DNA from: Dolomedes plantarius
Lineage: Eukaryota; Arthropoda; Arachnida; Araneae; Dolomedidae
DNA length: 64,000 nucleotides
Direction of reading: 5' to 3'
Assembly: GCA_907164885.2 (NCBI GenBank)
Contig: OU015495.1
Span: 100,966,659-101,030,658 of the forward strand
The notes below the pieces were generated by a model that had not been told where the DNA came from, did no database searches, and saw only the letters and a program-made list of their open reading frames with translations. The translations under genes and the position numbers were made by a program. This document shows positions 45,384-56,393 of this stretch, in pieces. Numbering within the stretch: position 1 is the stretch's first letter; the number at the start of each line of letters is the position of its first letter.

Positions 45384-45448
45384 GGTTGCTGGCGAAAACG
45401 AAAGCGGAAGTCCAATGACGCAGTACGAAGGCGCAGGCTGTGTTCGAT

Positions 45449-45460
45449 GGCCGGTCACCA
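45449..45460 (-). promoter_or_regulatory. Primer-binding site, tRNA-Trp type
   Basis: Two bases after the 5' LTR the minus strand reads TGGTGACCGGCC. TGGTGACC complements the GGTCACCA 3' end used by CsRn1-group elements (tRNA-Trp). Confidence 0.6.
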
Positions 45461-45462
45461 AT

Positions 45463-45751
45463 ATAATAGTCCGGGTAACCAATATAATAGTCCCGGTAAG
45501 GTGAATCGACGATGTTGTAATTCGTCGTGCCTCTTTAGAACTAGACACAAAGCAGATACTCCATCAGAAGGCTTTTTTAAACACATTTATTCGGACAACA
45601 CATTTCAGTAAGCCGCTCGGCATAGCGCGTCTGACCTGCGAGAGATATTTCTCATCGACTCTCACGTGACGGCGCGCATCTCCCCAAAAGAAGGGGGAAA
45701 GAAGTGATGTCACGTGGTTCGCCTCTCGCAGATTGGAGCGGGAACACTACA
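45463..45751 (-). repeat. 5' LTR of the CsRn1-like element
   Basis: This is the partner of 40941-41229. On the minus strand it starts TGTAGTGTTCCCGC. Confidence 0.9.
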
Positions 45752-45756
45752 AGCCT

Positions 45757-46166
45757 AACCATTTTGACTATCTTATCTAATGATTTGACGCGAGCGGTTG
45801 GATCACTGATCTGAACTACATCCTGACTCTTCCTAGCTAATTCTGCCTCTAGGCGAAGTTTTTCGAGCATACATTTTTCATTTTCTCTCTCTTCATTAAA
45901 TTTAAATCTATTTTCGCTTTCATGTTTTTCCTTTTCTCTTTCTGCTTGAAATTTAAGTTTATTTTCGTTATCGAGTTTTTGTTCCCGTTCTAACCTTTAC
46001 GCGACAATATCTTCAAAATATTCTTTCGCTACTTCTCTTCATAATGTTCATTAGCCGTAATTAAGTTTTTCAGATCGGCTTTAGACATATTTTCGTCAGG
46101 TGACTCACCAAAATCTTGAGCCAGACAGAATAAATCTGGTCGTCTACTTTTATTTAGGAAAGACAT
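45757..46166 (-). CDS. gag: gag, 5' part (Gmr1-like gypsy element)
   Basis: The ATG at 46166 opens with MSFLNKSRRPDLFCLAQDFG and continues SKADLKNLITANEHYEE, a SAP-like head equal in layout to the gag-like ORF at 7643. A frameshift follows near 46030, after which a lysine/glutamate-rich coiled coil continues to MLEKLRLEAELARKSQDVVQ and IVKMVR. At 45756 the frame is cut by the CsRn1-like element, whose duplicated AGCCT marks the site. It resumes at 40935. Confidence 0.7.
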
Positions 46167-46780
46167 TTTTCCAGCCACACCTAATACCAGATTACCTTAC
46201 AACACAATTCAAATCGAGAACAGAAACAACATTCAAAACAAAATAATATGCATGCTAAATCAATAATGAGAAACTCAACTTCTATAGCTATCAAAATTCA
46301 AAAACATATTTCAAAAATAAATCAAAATCATTTAAAGTCAAAAGTTTACCATTAAACAATAAAACAAAACAACGCCACTCTCTTATTCATTAACAGGAAA
46401 AAAAATATGGAATCGTCAATGATTTCAGTTTCACCAATAATATTTAATTAAGTAAAATTGTCTCCTGCAATATCGTATTACGTTAAGCAGCTATAAACAT
46501 ATTTATGTTAAATTTCCAATAAAGCACGTCATTCATATAGAATATATTTTAAAACCAAAAGTAAGCAAATAAAATTTATATAACTGAACAAACATTAACT
46601 GTTATTATAATACCTTAAAACAAAAGCATTCGCTCATTTTAATTTGACTTGAAGAAGTCTTGAGAATTAGCTCAGTCTTTAACACTGAAAAATTACAGTA
46701 CTTACGGATCATCGCTGGTGGCAGTATAATTTATTCATAAAATCGGTCGTTTTTCCTCACAATGATCATGATGCAAAACA

Positions 46781-46956
46781 GATGATGGCACAACGCACAT
46801 TAGATGATGGCACAACGCACTTTAGATGACGGCACAACGCACATTGGATGATGGCACAACGCACTTTAGATGATGGCACAACGCACATTAGATGATGGTA
46901 CAACGCACATTAGATGATGGCACAACACACATTAGATGATGGCAGAATGCACAATT
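46781..46956. repeat. 22-bp minisatellite, 8 copies, in the gypsy leader
   Basis: The unit GATGATGGCACAACGCACATT plus A repeats eight times with few changes. It lies in the untranslated leader between the primer site and gag. Confidence 0.92.
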
Positions 46957-47293
46957 TGTTCACATTCCGGAACATTATGCACGACGATGCACTGTAAAAC
47001 ACGAAGAACTGCACGAACGCCAAACAAAATGGCGGCCGTTCGCAACTGAACACGCCATCACTGCCGAACATGCCTTTTGATACCCATATTACTGTCCACA
47101 ATAGATTATGTCGACAGGAAACACTGGACACGCTGATTGTACTCCTCAAAAATCAGCACCTTCGGCTGACCGAAATTCCTTTTCGACGAAATCACATTTC
47201 ATTTTTTCGGATACCACGCCGTTCTTTGAAGATTCCAACATCTTGGATGGACGATCGCCGGTCACCAATTTTTCCCCGCGTCTCTGCTCGCAC

Positions 47294-47309
47294 GCCACGA
47301 ATGACACCA
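47294..47309 (-). promoter_or_regulatory. Primer-binding site of the Gmr1-like element
   Basis: One base after the 5' LTR the minus strand reads TGGTGTCATTCGTGGC. It starts TGG, as a complement of a tRNA CCA end does. The tRNA is not identified; the first 8 bases would suit a leucine tRNA. Confidence 0.5.
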
Positions 47310-47310
47310 A

Positions 47311-47626
47311 TGTAAGGGTTTTAACCGCTTTGCGTGGGGTTTCTTTCATGCGTGAAACAGGGACGACACAAAAAAGACTTCCAGGATTTTGTCCCAAACT
47401 TTTATTACATGATTTTTAAGGGACACAGCACATACAACACATATAAAGTAATTAATGCAGGATCATTTTTCAGACAGAGCCATATTCGCCAGATAAAAAA
47501 AACCGTTGGCCTCTGCCTTCTCCTCTCTCGTTCCACCCCCGCATCGAACACCCCAAAGCTCCTCTCGGAAGAAGGGTTGCCACATGCCGACCTTGACACG
47601 GGTTACCAGACATGGCGCGTCTTACA
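47311..47626 (-). repeat. 5' LTR of the Gmr1-like gypsy element
   Basis: This is the partner of 34974-35287. GTATT directly follows at 47627-47631. Confidence 0.9.
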
Positions 47627-47685
47627 GTATTTTTGCTGGTATTGGCGTGGAGTGAAGGTTAAAAACTAGCCGTAAATAATCATTA

Positions 47686-48955
47686 TGAAGGGGAATTGGT
47701 GATGGCAAAAGTTCTGTCAAAAACTTGCTATATTCTGTCGTGGGGAAACGTTCGAGGCTGGATGGTTCTATAGTTTGTAGAGGAGATTGTGATGAAGGAA
47801 TAAAAAAGTTTACGGCGGCACGTGATGCTGGCGGAATTTCTAAGGCGAACAGTTCACTGATGAATTGGCCGGGAGACACGACATCAATGTAGCTGCATCT
47901 CTCGAAATGTTGTCGATGCTCCAAGTAGAATCGTAAAGTGAAGTTTTGGTACAGAAGCGTTGAATACTCTCAGGATCGTTGTTTCTCCTGGTAACTGACT
48001 TACCCCGTAAAGTTATTATTAAGATAACTGATTACATGACACGTTGTTGAGTCGACTCGATTTTTTATTTTGATCTAATGCTCCTTAGTCATATCATAAC
48101 TAATACAAACATCTCAGAGGTGAATTTTTCACCAATACCATAGACAAGTACTTTGCAAAGAAATATATAGTAGGCAAAAGCATGGCCTAGCTGGATGAGT
48201 TTTTCTGAAAACTCACAACTAACTACAGTAACAAGTTCGAATCCTATCAGTATCCAATTTTTTTCGAGTCGAGCAAAAGAGGGAGCGAGGGTTGCCAGAG
48301 AAAACGTGAACAAAACCTCGCCAAGCGCTGAAGCCTACGAAAGGTAGAAAAATAGCAGCGCATTAAGTAAAAGGGCGAGTAACGGCGAAAACTGGTAGGC
48401 GTGAACCAATGACGTGAAGACGCGGGAACATAAGGCACGCTCATTGGCTGTGCAGGTGAGACCTGGCGACTTATGACATCTGGCGATTTCGCGCCAACGC
48501 GGTTGTTTCTCACAAGCTGCACGAATACACACGATATTGCCACACTTAGGTGAAACTGAATAGTAATAGAAAAAGAACAGACGAACGTCACTATGGGCGT
48601 TACGTACAAGAATAACACAGTGCAGGAAAGGAGGTTCCCATATCGTATGCTGATTGTTAGCACGACATAGGAAACCGTAAATTTAAAAGTAGCCCTGGGA
48701 AAGAACCGTAATGGTTTATTTCAACAATGTCATGCCGATTCAACCTACGCACATGTGTGCATGAAAGAGCGAGACATCGTTAAAATGAAGACCACCTTGA
48801 ATTCAAAAGATCAGGACTAAAGAAAACACCTGCTACTGCTAAGATAAAATACCTACCCTGACAGAGTTAGATTTTAACAAGTTATTAATTAACTTTAAGT
48901 TTAAATTAAGATAAAATTACTACACATTAACTGTAGCGATAAAATACACGCTACA
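47686..48955 (-). repeat. 3' LTR (1270 bp)
   Basis: This is nearly identical to 57700-58970. Its last 25 bases contain CTGTAGCG and CGCTACAG as an inverted pair around a 10-base loop. A 138-codon minus frame is open in both copies but shows no domain. Confidence 0.9.
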
Positions 48956-50886
48956 GATTCTCCCCCTTGTCCACCACTCGAAATTTTTTTTGACAATAAC
49001 CACTTCTTAATGTGGCAAATAAAACCATCAAACAGTAAAATACAATTGGCTAAACATTATCAAGATTCACAAAAATATCCTAGAAAGTAACTTGCCTGTG
49101 ATCACAAAAATTACACAAAAGTAAAAGTAAAAGTAGAGTACATGCTGTAGATTATAATATATTTTTACAGATGCATTGTAGAATGGGACTTGTACATTAA
49201 ATAGTTGTATACATTTCTTAATTCCATATTCTATATCAACAAACAATGATACACTCATGTAATTTGTATCATATAAAATTGTTTCCAGACATTTTGCTGA
49301 AACTTTAATTGTTGATTGCTTACTCATTTATAAAAGGTAATTATTAAATTGTATGCATCATATTGTTAGATACAGCGTTACTAATACAACATTAATACTC
49401 GTAGCTAGACTGAAATGGGTTTCCACGAAACAATACTAATGATTCTAAGCATTTTCCACTTAATCTACCAGAGATATGGGAACACAAATCTTGCTAGGTA
49501 CTTGATTAACAAAAAGAAAACATTGCTACACACACAAAGTGACTACACAAAGTTAATGCTCGTAGCTTAACTGAAAAGAGTTTCCACGAAACAATACTAA
49601 TGATTCTAAGCATTTCCACTTAATCTACCAGAGATATGGGAACTCAAATCTTGTAAGATACTTGATTAAACAAATGATAAAATTCCACAAAGGGTAATAA
49701 GAAAATGTCACTAAATAAATAATTGCTATATGGCTAATCTGCTCATAGCTAAAAATATATATATATATACATAAACCTAATTCGTTTATGCGCATGCATG
49801 CTTATAACAAGTGTGAGCTAAAAATTATAAAATTAGATGCATAAACTGTAACCTCAACCTGTCAAATTTTTATGATCAGTGGGTACAAAACCCAAAAATT
49901 AACTTTAAAATGAGTGAATATACCAAAATAGTCACTAGTCCCTTAGTTATTAATATCTACATGCTATCATATTGCAAAGTATACAAAAATTACACATTAA
50001 ATTCACTATTTCTAATAAAAAGATCACAAAATAAAATTTTCAATATACTAAATTATCAGTCGAGTAAATAGTTATTACTATTCTGTCACAAAATACAAAA
50101 AAATATATGTCAATATTATCTGGCTAACACAATACCTTAATAAAATATGCCAATGAAGTATCTGTCAATAACAGATTTGTCAAAGCCTTAAAGGTCAATA
50201 TTAAAGTTTATCAATACAAATATCAATTCTTATGTAATAAGTCAAAGTTAACATGTTAATGTCTGCCTATCAAATTAATGTGTCATTGTCGAGCATTAAA
50301 TGTCCACCTGTTTGCTATGTTACAAACTGAACCATCAAATTATACATACATATTCATATAGACAAAAATATACACAAAAAATGACAACAATACTTATAGT
50401 GAAGGAAAAATGTAGCATACTAATAAATGATAATATAAACATAATACAAACAAGATAAATTGCCTACAGTTGATAATATTTGTTGTTAACATATTTTAAT
50501 AATCCACATCTTGTTAATTGCAATTACTACTCTTATTTATAAATGATGTTCTAAGGTAATTACATACTGGTACAAAAAAGAAAGTATCATTAATTTAATC
50601 AACTCTGAGGTATAAAATTTGTAAATAGTTTCTAACTACATAGGATACTATTAAATACAGTTGAATTGCTCTATGACTTAGTTATTACAGGGATATTATT
50701 AGGTTTATTTAGAAACAATTTTAGTTATAACTTAGCAGTTTGAATCTCATACATAAACCAAGTACACACGAAAAACAGTATCCAATAAATTTTAAAATAT
50801 TCTTGACAACGCCCGCATTGAAAAGAGAAAAGGAGTTATGTTAGGCGCGCTTTCCTAACATACTACCAAAAAAACCTAAAGGAAAC
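48956..50886. other. Non-coding 3' region of the gypsy element with a direct duplication
   Basis: This lies between the integrase stop and the 3' LTR. It is strongly AT-rich with no ORF above about 85 codons, so there is no visible env. A ~118 bp segment is duplicated directly: 49393-49510 and 49553-49672 share GAAACAATACTAATGATTCT and CTACCAGAGATATGGGAAC. Confidence 0.7.
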
Positions 50887-52185
50887 TCACTGCTTAACGG
50901 TTGACCTCAAGGAGTACCTGTTTTGCTGAGGCGGAGAAACATTTAACGTTAGAGGATTATTAGGTAATCCTTTGAGATAATTTTTACGAGCTGGAGCTAC
51001 ATGTAACCTATCTATATGTATTTTGGTTGCAGGAGCATGAGGGTTAGACATTACCCTTATTGAATAGGTAACAACTGAGTTACGTTTAATAACCTCAAAA
51101 GGACCATTGAACCTTTTATTGAATCTATCTTTAGATTTAACATAGACAATAGTACCAGGAGATAGTTCTCTAAATTTAGCCTGTTCCTGTTGCTTGGTGT
51201 TTTGCAAGATGCGTTTATCATTTAAATTCTGATAAGATGTTTGCTGGATGTGATGCAAATTTTTAAGCAGCTTATTCAGATACTGAGGTTTATCTAGTTG
51301 TTCAGCAGATTTGGTATAGTTGAAATTATCAAAAATTAGTGCTAGCTCTCTTCCAAAATGTAAAAGATATGGAGAGAAATTAGTCGAAGAGTGTTGGGAT
51401 CCGTTATACAAATGTTGATGAATTAATACAGAGTGCTTAAATGGTACATTTTGTTGTAGCAGACAATTAATAGTGGTCTTAGCAGAAAGGTTAGTCCTTT
51501 CGCAAATGGAATTGGACTTAGGGTTACCCACAGTGGTATGGTTCAACTTTATGCCAATAGATTGAGTAAAGTGAGTAAAAACTTCAGACGTAAATTGGGT
51601 ACCCAGATCTGTTAAGATTAAAGCAGGTCTCCCAAATTTACAAATATAGGTTAGCAAACACTCAGTGACAGCCTCCGTGGTGATTTTAACAAGAGGAAAA
51701 AGCTCTAAATGCCTCGAGAATTGGTCGATAAAAGTTAAAACATAAGCATTATTTTTAAAGGGGTCAAGAATGTCCATGGAAATTGCCTCGTTGGGTAAGG
51801 AAGGGATAGGGTTTGCCTGAAAGGGTGCTGATACAATATTATGAGGCTTATGAACCGAACAAAGGTAGCATGATTTTACAAAATTTAATGTATCAACATA
51901 CATACCCTGCCAAAAATATCGAGCTTTTATAAAATCGTATGTCTTTTCTATGCCAAAATGATACACATGACAAATTTTGAGAACTTTATTCTTAATTGAA
52001 TGGGGCACAACAATAATGTGAGCATTAGTATTTATTTTAGATTTGTCCCAGCATAATACACTGCTGGCTACCCAAATTGCAACTCCAAGAAAGACAAGAG
52101 ATATCACAACAAAATTTATTTTGTAGATAACATGTTGACCAAGTATCAAATGATTAAATTTACAGACTTCTGTGAAGTGTGGTTC
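50887..52185 (-). CDS. pol: Pol part 3: integrase
   Basis: The zinc domain is seen as CHVYHFGIEKTYDFIKARYF and CYLCSVHK. The catalytic core gives ISMDILDPF, LILTDLGTQFTSEVF and SNSICERTNLSAKT, with 35 residues between the second Asp and the Glu. A C-terminal module with RFNGPFEVIKRN completes the protein, which ends ENRYSLRSTVKQ-like just before the stop. The 420-codon frame is intact. It was originally continuous with RNase H before the Tc1 insertion. Confidence 0.9.
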   Translation of the reverse strand, partial: EPHFTEVCKFNHLILGQHVIYKINFVVISLVFLGVAIWVASSVLCWDKSKINTNAHIIVVPHSIKNKVLKICHVYHFGIEKTYDFIKARYFWQGMYVDTLNFVKSCYLCSVHKPHNIVSAPFQANPIPSLPNEAISMDILDPFKNNAYVLTFIDQFSRHLELFPLVKITTEAVTECLLTYICKFGRPALILTDLGTQFTSEVFTHFTQSIGIKLNHTTVGNPKSNSICERTNLSAKTTINCLLQQNVPFKHSVLIHQHLYNGSQHSSTNFSPYLLHFGRELALIFDNFNYTKSAEQLDKPQYLNKLLKNLHHIQQTSYQNLNDKRILQNTKQQEQAKFRELSPGTIVYVKSKDRFNKRFNGPFEVIKRNSVVTYSIRVMSNPHAPATKIHIDRLHVAPARKNYLKGLPNNPLTLNVSPPQQNRYSLRSTVKQ

Positions 52186-52191
52186 CTGCCA

Positions 52192-53459
52192 AAATCAGTA
52201 GCCAGAGTAGCCGCCATTGTTGGAGATCACCGCTACCACACACCTCGGCATTGATTCAAAGAGACTTTGGATGAGTTCTTGGGGTACAGCAGACCAAGCA
52301 GCTTCCACAGGTTGCCAAAATTGATCTGCTGTGGCAGCTGGGGATGGAATCTGGGTCAATCGTAGAGCAACCATGGACCACATGTTTTCTATCGGCGAAA
52401 GATCCGGAGAGCGAGACGGCCAGGGAAGCAATTCAATCTGGCGATTGACGAAGAACCGTTGGACAATGCGTGCCACGTGTGGTCGCTGTTGAAATATGGC
52501 TGTGGGCAAGCCCCGAAGGTAAGGAAGGACAACTGGCTCCAACACCTCGGAGATGTAGCGCTGGCTGCTTAAAGTACCGGCAATGCGTACTAGAGGTGTG
52601 CGAGAGTGATATCCAATACCACCCCATACCATAATACCCGGTGCAGGACCAGTGTGGCGGTGCATAACGCAGCTGTTCAGCATCCTCTCTTCACGGTGTC
52701 TCCAGACTCGAATGCGACCATCGTGGTGTTGCAGACAGAAGCGTGACTCGTCAGTAAAGACAATTTCATTCCATTCTGCCGTCCACATCCTTCTGTCATC
52801 GCACCATTGGCGGCGGAGACGTCTGTGGTTCTGCGTCAAGGGTAGACAAAGCAATGGACGTCTTGCGGACATACCACTCTGCTGTAAACGGCGTCGAATG
52901 GTACGCGCAGACACTGGATGATGCGTTACAGACTGCATGTACTGTGCTATGGTTCGTGATGTGACTGAGCGATCCGTCACTGCCATGCGCACAATTTGCC
53001 TGTCATCACGTGAAGTGGTGCGCTGAGGTGGATGCGATCAAACACGCCGGTCCGTCGTACCCTCCTGCATCCAACGATCACATATCCGCATTACAGTTGT
53101 TTGGTTTCGTCCAACACCACTACCGATTTCCCTGAAAGATAATCCATAATCTCGGTAGGCCACTATCCTTCCTCTGTCGAACTCGGATACTTGATCAAAA
53201 GATGATCGCTGTTTTCGACGAGGCATAATTGATCGTTTTTTTTGAAAAAACCACAAGAAAAACACAATTGCCGAACTTGAAATCGTCGAAATCTCCAAGC
53301 CTTAAATAGCGCTTTGAAGTGGTGCCACAGGCGCGCGTGATGTGCGTCTGCGCTGAAATTCTAATCATTTGTATATCTCACCTCCGCTAATGCATGTTGT
53401 AAATTTCATGTTATTTGCATGTTTCCTTCAGGGTGTTGCATTTACAGTGGCCAGCAGTG
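52192..53459 (-). mobile_element. Tc1 element, one TIR lost
   Basis: The right end, on the minus strand, starts CACTGCTGGCCACTGTAAAT after a TA at 53460-53461. No matching end exists on the left: gypsy sequence begins within a few bases of the transposase stop. The element inserted in the gypsy pol between RNase H and integrase and later lost its 3' TIR. Confidence 0.8.
52195..53226 (-). pseudogene. Tc1 transposase lacking the second catalytic aspartate
   Basis: The ATG at 53226 starts MPRRKQRSSFDQVSEFDRGR. A TGA at 53038-53040 interrupts just after EGTTDRRV, then the frame is open to the end. HTH, linker and the first aspartate (EIVFTDESRFCLQHHDGRIR) are normal. At the second site the sequence reads IFQQRPHVARIVQ: the residues that normally stand between FQQ and RPH, which include the catalytic Asp, are missing without a frameshift. 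The third site SRSPDLSPIENMWS is intact. It ends NNGGYSGY, the usual terminus. Confidence 0.9.
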
Positions 53460-53596
53460 TAATTTGGAAGAATTATGAATATAAAAGTCGGTGAATTTAG
53501 AATGTTTAACAGTGTGAGGTTGATTTAGACAGTTAATAATTTTGAGTAATTTTGAATCCTTACTCTGTTCAGCCAAAAAGGTGGAAGTGGAGATTT

Positions 53597-54719
53597 TCAG
53601 AGGAGGGTCATTATTGATGGGAATAGCTGGTGAATTTGGAAAGGGTCGGTAGCTATAACATTTACAGAAGTTATGGGTAAGACTTGCTCACTATTAATAA
53701 TTTCAGGATTAGTATACAAATTTTGAGCAGGAGGGTCACAGGTGAGGCGAGAAAAATAATCTGCCAATACATTGACTTTACCTGGAATATGTTTATAAAT
53801 GATAGAATACTCGCTCATCTCGAGTAACCATCTGGTGACAATATCAGTGGGAGATGTAGTATGTTTATAATTCATTAGTGGTTTACTGTCTGTTAACACT
53901 GTGAAAGTTCTGTTATACAAATAATATTTAAAAGAAATAATGGATTTATACAATGCAAAAAGTTCCTTCTTAATAGTAGGATAATTTTTCTGAGCAGTAT
54001 TCAGAGATTTACTAAAATAAGACACAGGTAATAATTGATCATTGAATTTCTGCATCAAAATACCAGAGATTGCAAGATTAGATGCATCTGTATTCAAATA
54101 AAAATCTTGGTCCCACACAGGTAGTTTAACAAAAGGTTTAGTGAAGAATATTGATTGTAATTTAGTAAAGCATTTATGAAGATAAGATGACCAAATAAAT
54201 TTCACTTTAGGTGATGTAATATCAATTAGTGGTTGTGTAAGAGCAGCAAAATTTGGAATTAGTGTGCGCTAGAATCCACATACTCCTAGAAATCTTTTAA
54301 CCTGTAGTTTAGAATTAGGCACAGGGAAAGCAGTAATCTTGGTGATGTTGTTGTTGATTGGAAAAATTGCCTTATCTTCAATGTGAAATCCAAGAAAGTC
54401 AATTGTCGTGTTGTGAAAAGAGCATTTGTGAGGTGATAGAGTTAAATTAAATTCAGAAATAACCTCAAGCAATTTGGAAATTTTATCCAGAGATTCCTCA
54501 AATGAGTTTGCACCAATAACCAAATCATCTTGGTATGCAAACAGACCTGGCAGGTTTACCTGCTCTAAAACATTGTCAATTATATTTTGGAAAGTACTCG
54601 CCGCTGTCTTAAGGCCAAAAGGTACACGTTTTGAAAAATAGGAAGTAAAGGGAGTGGTGAAAGCGACGACTTTTTGAAGGTCTGCAGGGAGATCTAATTG
54701 CCAATAGGCACTGCCAAAA
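53597..54719 (-). CDS. pol: Pol part 2: RT catalytic core and RNase H
   Basis: After the break the RT continues with VPFGLKTAASTFQNIIDNVL and the catalytic motif FAYQDDLVIGA. A stop codon follows VKRFLGVCGF near 54269. The frame reopens with FYLNTDASNLAISGIL and VLTDSKPLMNYKH of RNase H, and ADYFSRL closes it. An in-frame TAG and the earlier frameshift inactivate this copy. The Tc1 is inserted downstream at 53459. Confidence 0.85.
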
Positions 54720-56391
54720 TCAAGGGTGGAAAAGAAATTTAAATTTAGACAAGTTAGAAATAATAGTTGAAATTTTAGGGAGGGGATAGGAGGAGGATTT
54801 TATCACAGAATTTAGCAAACGAAGATCTAAAGCTAGCCTAAAAGTGGGAGGGACAGAAGGGTCGAGTGACTTCTTCCGAACCATAAGCATCGGACAGCTC
54901 CACTCACAATTCCCTCGTTGAATAATGCCAGCACTCTGCATTTCGTTAAGCTGTTCCAAAGCAGTTTGCTGAAGTGTTTGAGGAATAGGAAAAGGCAGAG
55001 TTCTAATAGGGAAATTTTGGTTTAAAGAAATATGAGGTTTTACTCTATCAGTATGCCCTAAGGTTGACAAGTCCTTAGAAAAGGCAGCATAATTTGCTAA
55101 TAAAATACTCAGAAATTTTTGTTTTTGCTCTATCAACAAATGATCTAACTTGAAATCAGAAGCAGAAAGCATTTTCTTTCTCTTACTTAAAATTTCAGAG
55201 GATACAGAAATGAAATTAACAGAATGTTGAACATTTTCATTCGACTCATGATCAAAATTATTTTCAAAATTACATTCATTATCATTAGGTTTATCAATAA
55301 GTTCAAATTCACTGACATTACCAATAATAGAACCTTTGTTCATGTGAAGTAAATTGTCACTTTTGTTTTCAATGAAAATATAAAAATTAATTAAAATAGG
55401 TTCTTGAGTATTATGTACTCGATTAGTTGATTCACTTTCAAATTTGTGTAGTGATGGGTGACACACAAACTGATTTTCATCAATAGGTTGAAATAAACCT
55501 TCATTAAGATTGGTATGGGTTTTGACCTTAAAATACTGACTGCTCTTACTGTCTAACACAAGTTTTTCACACAGAGTTACCACATTAGATTGAACATTTT
55601 TAAAATTAGTACCTTTGCATAAATCATTTTGTAAATTAAAGCAATTTGCAGTAGCATTCATATTAAAACTGTCATCAATACATGGATCAGTATTATGCAC
55701 TTGAGAATACACATTATCATTCAGTAACTCATTAGTAGGTTGAAATATTACATTATTTGGTACAGGTTGATATGAATCATACATATCATACTCGTCAAAA
55801 TTACCATTTGCATAATTACTATCTGAATTTTGATTAAAATCAGTAACATTATTATCTAGATTAGGTGTTACACAGATAGTTGAATTAAGCTGCACAGTAC
55901 TATCAAAGGTATTATCAAGAAAAGGAATAGTTTCAGAATTAATTATTACAGCATTAATGTTATGGTCAAGTATTGCATTAAATTTATTGAGAAAGTCATA
56001 TCCTAATAAGATATCAAATTTTGAAGAAGAAAGATCAGTTAAATAAAATGTATGTTTGAATGACTTTCTGAAGAACCTGATAGATAACTCAACACAAGCA
56101 GAATATTGTAAATTGGAATTTAAGGTTTTGATTGTTACTGCTCTAGATAGCAACCTATATTTAATTTGAGATTTAATTATACTGAATAATTTGCCATTTA
56201 ACAAACACAAACTGGATCCAGAGTCCAAAAGTATTACAATTTATGTGTGTGTGTACCAAAGGTAAAGAAAAAATAGATGAATCATCATTAGGATACACAA
56301 TTTCTGAAGAATTTTCTTCATTTAAGTACTGAGAATGACATTTACTAGAATTTTGATTGGAGTTCATAATCTCAGTGGTATGAGACTCCAC
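54720..56391 (-). CDS. pol: Pol part 1: protease and N-terminal RT
   Basis: A short frame from 56391 shifts near 56235 into a 502-codon frame. The protease site LDSGSSLCLL is followed by ILLGYDFLNKF. A long asparagine/aspartate-rich linker of about 250 residues separates protease from RT, much longer than usual. RT begins with HISLNQNFPIRTLPFPIP, CPMLMVRKKS and FRLALDLRLLN, and the frame breaks after FKFLF near 54725. Confidence 0.85.
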
Positions 56392-56393
56392 AT

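Larger units (their letters stand above)
40941..45751 (-). mobile_element. CsRn1-like Ty3/gypsy retrotransposon, nearly intact
   Basis: Both LTRs are 289 bp (40941-41229 and 45463-45751) and almost identical. AGCCT is duplicated at 40936-40940 and 45752-45756. The minus strand encodes gag and then pol in conventional order: protease, RT, RNase H, integrase. The gag has a CHCC-type metal motif and the primer site fits tRNA-Trp, both traits of the CsRn1 group. One small insertion-frameshift in RT is the main visible defect. It inserted into the gag of the Gmr1-like element and is younger than it. Confidence 0.9.
34974..47626 (-). mobile_element. Gypsy-class LTR element with integrase upstream of RT (Gmr1-like order)
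   Basis: LTRs of 314 and 316 bp at 34974-35287 and 47311-47626 share TGTA..TACA termini and are flanked by GTATT (34969-34973 and 47627-47631). Genes run on the minus strand from 46166 to 35544. They are gag, zinc knuckle, protease, integrase, reverse transcriptase and RNase H, the latter ending close to the 3' LTR. The element is 12.65 kb because two later elements sit in gag (39314-40617 and 40941-45751); without them it is about 6.5 kb. Integrase before RT is unlike nearly all Ty3/gypsy elements and matches the order of Gmr1-like elements. Frameshifts in every module make this copy inactive. Confidence 0.88.

Noticed and set aside
46781..46956. CRISPR-like array
   Set aside because: Units are directly contiguous 22-mers without spacers in a eukaryotic retroelement leader. 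It is a minisatellite.
48247..48663. 138-codon minus-strand ORF, also present at 58262-58678
   Set aside because: Both lie inside the two LTRs of one gypsy element. The sequence has no domain, and duplication explains the apparent conservation.
50887..52185. An env gene downstream of integrase in the 1.27 kb-LTR gypsy
   Set aside because: The 1.9 kb after the integrase stop has no ORF with signal peptide or membrane segments.
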